Shown here: one piece after another, positions 6,083 through 8,448 of the stretch
Numbering within the stretch: position 1 is the stretch's first letter
How the letters are laid out: the number at the start of each line of letters is the position of its first letter
Source: Micavibrio sp. UBA5703
GTDB taxonomy: Bacteria > Pseudomonadota > Alphaproteobacteria > Micavibrionales > Micavibrionaceae
Assembly: GCA_002420015.1 (NCBI GenBank)
Contig: DIHF01000014.1
Location: forward strand, 20,806 to 29,253
Direction of reading: 5' to 3'
Length of the DNA stretch: 8,448 nt
Position numbers and translations under genes: made by a program
The notes under the pieces: model-generated
Database searches by the model: none
What the model saw: only the letters and a program-made list of their open reading frames with translations
What the model was told of the DNA's origin: nothing

Positions 6083-7267
6083 TCAATTACTATGCGCCAG
6101 TGGCTCTGTTCCGACGGCGAGAATATCTAGATAAGCCGTGTAAGCAAAAATACGGTTCCGGCTATTTCCAGTTATTTCTCTCAAGAGACCAATTTCAACC
6201 AGCTTGGTTACTGTGCTTGTTGTTGACGGTACGGATATATCAAGCGCTACTGCTGCCTTGGTAATCGAGAGATATGGTTTCTTGAGAAGATAATCATGAA
6301 TCTTAAGAGCGCTTTTGGAGGCTTTGCCAATCTGGCTGATCCTTAAACGGTCTTGCTCCAGAAGATCAATAATTTTCTTGGCATCATTGGCTGCTTGTGT
6401 GGCGGTTTCTGTGACGCCGTCCAGGAAAAACTCGCACCAGCGTTCCCAGTCGCCTTTAATACGCACATCCTGCAAGAGATCATAGTAAAGCTGACGATGC
6501 TCTTTAAAATGCAAGCTGAGATATAAAATTGGCTGTGCCAATACACCATCTGCGCACAGCAAAAGTGTAATCAGCAAGCGTCCCAGACGACCATTTCCGT
6601 CAAGAAACGGGTGGATGGTTTCAAACTGAACATGCACCAGAGCCGCTTTGACCAGTGCGGGTAATTTCAATTCCTCGTTATGCGCAAATTTTTCAAGATC
6701 GCTCATCAGGTCATCGACCATCTCTGGCGGCGGTGGCACAAACCGCGCTTTGCTCGGGCGGATACCGCCGATCCAGTTTTGTGAGCGGCGGAACTCCCCG
6801 GGAGCTTTGTTTGAGCCACGTCCACCGCGCAGGAGGATCTTGTGCATTTCCCGGATCAACCGGACAGAGAGCGGGAAGCCCTCTTTCATACGTTCAAGTC
6901 CATGATTGAGAGCCGCGATGTAATTCGAAACCTCTTCCACATCATCCACGGGGACACCAGGCGTTTCATCGCTTTCGAATAGCAGTAAATCCGAGAGCGA
7001 AGATTGCGTCCCTTCGATTTGTGATGACACGAGAGCTTCTTTGCAGACATACATGTAAAGGAACAGACTGATATCTGGCAGCATCTTGGCCAGAGCATCC
7101 ACACCGCCTAGGGCTTTCATCGCCTGATCGGCGGATTTATAAAGCCTGTCCATATCGATAGGTGGCACTGGCGGCAATGGAGCTGGCACATAGGCTTTGT
7201 AGGTCTCCCCAGTCGTGCTGCGGGAGACATATGTTCCAAGCCTTGCATTGGTTGGGTTTTTAGCCAT
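6083..7267 (-). CDS. Fic-domain protein (probable AMP-transferase) with N-terminal inhibitory motif
   Basis: The 394-residue protein has a Fic_N region (about 30-115), the Fic core (about 135-285) and a C-terminal winged-helix segment (about 318-375). The catalytic motif is intact: H219-PFLDGNGRLGR (H219, D223, G224, N225, G226, R227, R230). Proteins with this motif usually move AMP from ATP to a target protein. The inhibitory helix motif S/T-x3-E-G/N is present as SSQIEG with S81 and E85, so this is a class II, self-inhibited Fic protein, normally silent until relieved. A flap-like RFVPPPPEMV lies at 176-185. The length is normal for stand-alone class II Fic proteins. The ATG at 7267 has only a weak AAGAAC ribosome-binding sequence. 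It is a single-gene unit between decayed regions, which suggests acquisition; its target is unknown. Confidence 0.94.
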   Translation of the reverse strand: MAKNPTNARLGTYVSRSTTGETYKAYVPAPLPPVPPIDMDRLYKSADQAMKALGGVDALAKMLPDISLFLYMYVCKEALVSSQIEGTQSSLSDLLLFESDETPGVPVDDVEEVSNYIAALNHGLERMKEGFPLSVRLIREMHKILLRGGRGSNKAPGEFRRSQNWIGGIRPSKARFVPPPPEMVDDLMSDLEKFAHNEELKLPALVKAALVHVQFETIHPFLDGNGRLGRLLITLLLCADGVLAQPILYLSLHFKEHRQLYYDLLQDVRIKGDWERWCEFFLDGVTETATQAANDAKKIIDLLEQDRLRISQIGKASKSALKIHDYLLKKPYLSITKAAVALDISVPSTTSTVTKLVEIGLLREITGNSRNRIFAYTAYLDILAVGTEPLAHSN

Positions 7268-7288
7268 TTTTCTGTTCTTTAAGCCTGT

Positions 7289-7312
7289 TTCAGGGCTAAA
7301 TCTTACCCTGAA
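7289..7312. promoter_or_regulatory. Inverted repeat upstream of the fic gene (possible autoregulatory operator)
   Basis: TTCAGGG and CCCTGAA form a perfect 7-bp inverted repeat with a 10-bp centre, one helical turn plus the arms, 22 bp before the start codon. On the - strand TATATT (7316-7311) is a fair -10, which would put the transcript start inside the repeat. A dimeric winged-helix protein, possibly the C-terminal part of the Fic protein itself, could bind here and repress. No clear -35 was found. Confidence 0.45.
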
Positions 7313-7544
7313 TATAAAACAATCTTATTAAAGTTTAATTGATTTAACCTAAATAAGGAAGTCTTTTATTAAAGGTTGAGAATCTCCATAAACGCACCCA
7401 TTTGTACCCAATTATTCCTGCGGCTAGCTAAGGGCAATGAGCGAGGTGCGGAGAATAAAGCCCTTAATCTCCGCATCTTATGCAGAGATTGGAGGTGCTG
7501 AAACGCCCCCTGAAAGGGTAGGTTCATTCTCTGCGTGTCAGAAA

Positions 7545-7574
7545 AAATTCCCTGCTAGGGGGTTTAGGGAATTT
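7545..7574. repeat. 9-bp perfect inverted repeat (hairpin)
   Basis: AAATTCCCT (7545-7553) and AGGGAATTT (7566-7574) are exact complements around a 12-base loop. No T-run follows on the + strand, and on the - strand the A/T-rich flank is short, so a terminator is possible but not clear. It may instead be part of a small dispersed repeat. Confidence 0.55.
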
Positions 7575-7648
7575 CACCATCAAACCCCCAGAAAACCGCC
7601 AGTTCTGGCCTGTCCAGAGAGCTCGAATTCCACTAAAATCGTGAAAAC

Positions 7649-7701
7649 TCCCTGAAAACCGGTATTTGCAGGGAAAACTGGGGAATCGAACTCCGTTTCC
7701 C
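7649..7701. repeat. Two adjacent small inverted repeats sharing CCCTG/GGGAA words
   Basis: TCCCTG (7649-7654) pairs with CAGGGA (7669-7674) across 14 bases, and GGGAA (7681-7685) pairs with TTCCC (7697-7701) across 11 bases. They use the same words as the hairpin at 7545-7574, about 100 bp away, which suggests a degenerate repeat unit present more than once. Confidence 0.4.
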
Positions 7702-7730
7702 ATATGCACGCGTATCAAGCAGCAAAATTA

Positions 7731-7764
7731 TTGACATTTCGTCTATTATGTAGGAATATATTCC
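7731..7764 (+). promoter_or_regulatory. Candidate promoter with a 12-bp perfect palindrome
   Basis: A perfect TTGACA (-35) stands at 7731-7736. A -10 is less clear: GAATAT (7754) gives a 17-bp spacer and TATATT (7757) a 20-bp spacer. The -10 area lies inside GGAATATATTCC (7753-7764), a perfect 12-bp palindrome that looks like an operator where a repressor would block RNA polymerase. The leader that follows (7765-7825) reaches an ATG at 7826. Confidence 0.5.
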
Positions 7765-7825
7765 AAGTGAGCGCCCAGACTCCGTCCGCGGCGTTTTTTC
7801 ATTTTTCAGATGAAAGAAGCTCGTC

Positions 7826-7914
7826 ATGAACAACACATATTCTTCTCTCACCGAAGGTGATATACATAAACCTATGGCCTCGCAGGCATACCGCCAATCT
7901 AGTCATCCGGAATT
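7826..7914 (+). pseudogene. 5' fragment of an unidentified gene cut off by a transposase fragment
   Basis: The ATG at 7826 follows the candidate promoter and starts MNNTYSSLTEGDIHKP, then MASQAYRQ. I do not recognise it. After about 24-29 codons the sequence passes into DNA that is clearly transposase in the opposite direction, so the further + strand frame to 8011 is accidental. The promoter, leader and a sensible start suggest the beginning of a real gene whose body was lost; the ribosome-binding sequence (GAAAGAAG) is weak. It could also be chance. Confidence 0.35.
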
Positions 7915-8193
7915 GCCGGGTTCGATGTACAGGGTTTTAACATTCAGCGCTGCCAGCCAGTCTTTCACGATCTGCGCCGTAAATTCGCTGCCGTTATCGG
8001 AGCGGATGTGATCAGGGATGCCGTAGGTCAGAAACAAATCGCTTAAAACATCGATTACATCGCTGGCCCTCATCCGGTAATTGACCCGGATCGCCAGGCA
8101 TTCCCGGCTGTACTCATCAACCACCGTCAGCATCCTGATATTGCGGCCATCATAAAGTTTGTCGGCCACAAAGTCATAGGCCCAGACATGGTT
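7915..8193 (-). mobile_element. Internal fragment of an IS3-family (IS407-group-like) orfB transposase, truncated on both sides
   Basis: From about 8193 downward the - strand reads NHVWAYDFVADKLYDGR, then MLTVVDEYSRECLAIRV and GIPDHIRSDNGSEF, ending KTLYIEPG. These are the rve integrase-core motifs with the first two Asp of the DDE triad (AYDFV and RSDNG). The normal continuation SPWENGY with the catalytic Glu is replaced by NSG and a stop, and the N-terminal third is missing. Neither IS end is present. The protein type differs from that of the orfA remnant at 5447, so two different elements left traces. The longer open frame (to 8238) continues upstream only by chance through SEC-C gene DNA. 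Confidence 0.82.
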
Positions 8194-8392
8194 TGCCGTA
8201 TCCTTGCTGTTGTTGGCGAACTTTTTCTTTCGCTTCATGCAGACGCATCATTTCTTGAGCACGCTTCATAACTTCAGCATGCGTTTTGACCTCACTAGGA
8301 CGAGTTTGTGCTCTCGCCTTATTATTTATACAACACTTTTTATATTTCTTACCGCTTCCACAGGGGCAAGCTTCATTTCTGCCAATTTTCAT
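8174..8392 (-). pseudogene. SEC-C motif protein, N-terminal fragment joined to transposase DNA
   Basis: From ATG 8392 the frame starts MKIGRNEACPCGSGKKYKKCC, a complete SEC-C zinc-binding motif (CPCGSGKKYKKCC, Cys at 9, 11, 20 and 21). A charged helical part follows and reaches RQQQQGYGKP at about residues 59-68. Proteins I recall with this arrangement continue after GKP into a longer conserved domain. Here the frame runs into transposase DNA and stops four codons later (PCLGL). The gene therefore appears truncated to roughly 68 native codons. No good ribosome-binding sequence is visible before the ATG. A short 72-residue SEC-C protein could still be made, and the small motif domain may fold. 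SEC-C motifs bind zinc and often mediate protein contacts. Confidence 0.7.
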
Positions 8393-8448
8393 TTGATTTT
8401 CTATAATCAGATATAGTTAATCTATCCTAGGTCGTGTGGACAAAAGAT

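Larger units (their letters stand above)
7268..7730. other. Non-coding stretch with AT-rich fic leader and several inverted repeats
   Basis: No convincing gene is seen here. The part next to fic (about 7310-7375) is AT-rich and fits a promoter zone. The rest (about 7430-7705) is richer in GC and in CCCTG/CAGGG and TTCCC/GGGAA words in both orientations. Reading frames of 60-70 codons on both strands have no family resemblance and no ribosome-binding site, and look accidental. Confidence 0.5.

Noticed and set aside
7675..7700. GTTCGATTCCCC on the - strand, resembling the T-arm of a tRNA
   Set aside because: The T stem does not pair properly, and there is no acceptor stem, D arm, anticodon arm or CCA; a tRNA or a tRNA-derived attachment site is not supported.
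7437..7718. Reading frames of 64-72 codons on both strands in the region after fic
   Set aside because: No ribosome-binding sites, no recognisable domains, and the sequence is dominated by inverted repeats; considered accidental.
7903..8238. Transposase frame treated as a 111-aa intact gene
   Set aside because: Its first 15 or so codons come from the SEC-C gene read in another frame, and its end lacks the catalytic Glu region.
1..8448. CRISPR array, rRNA, riboswitch or replication origin
   Set aside because: No regularly spaced direct repeats, rRNA-like stretches or known riboswitch or origin motifs were found by eye.

Overview
The window looks like chromosomal DNA of an alphaproteobacterium. 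The gene families point that way (Host_attach protein, FNR-type regulator, USP/CBS stress proteins, MBL beta-CASP protein), the base composition is moderate, and most starts carry purine-rich Shine-Dalgarno sequences. No rRNA, tRNA or CRISPR was found, so a finer taxonomic call is not possible.

Positions 1-5428 are a compact, intact stress or low-oxygen gene block. It opens with the C-terminal part of a host-attachment (eRF1-like) protein on the + strand, whose stop overlaps the stop of a convergent FNR-type regulator gene by 13 bases. On the - strand, reading from 2915 down to 301, lie a tandem universal stress protein, a membrane PH-domain protein, an 83-residue orphan and the FNR-type regulator. 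On the + strand, reading from 3119 to 5428, lie a tandem CBS-domain protein, a four-helix membrane protein and an MBL-fold beta-CASP protein. The two arms diverge from a 203-bp intergenic region that holds two identical perfect FNR boxes. Each box sits exactly 22 bp upstream of the same TGC-TTTGCT extended -10 element, one facing each arm. This is textbook class II FNR geometry built symmetrically. The regulator at the end of the left arm has the E-x-x-S-R recognition-helix signature expected for that box, so the block may be a self-contained regulon with feedback. The regulator lacks an N-terminal cysteine cluster but has a C-terminal Cx2Cx6C.

Positions 5429-6082 are decayed DNA. There is an IS3-type orfA fragment with one probable IS end, then a gene remnant with an internal deletion and an in-frame TAG. 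Positions 6083-7267 hold an intact Fic-domain protein (AMP-transferase type) with its own inhibitory motif and a C-terminal winged helix. Its AT-rich leader contains a palindrome placed like an autoregulatory operator.

Positions 7268-8448 are mostly non-coding or broken. They contain several inverted repeats, a candidate promoter with a perfect 12-bp palindrome leading into a short orphan reading frame, and an internal fragment of an IS407-group transposase gene truncated on both sides. That fragment is joined to the N-terminal part of a SEC-C zinc-motif gene. The right third therefore looks like an eroded mobile or accessory region next to a conserved regulon.
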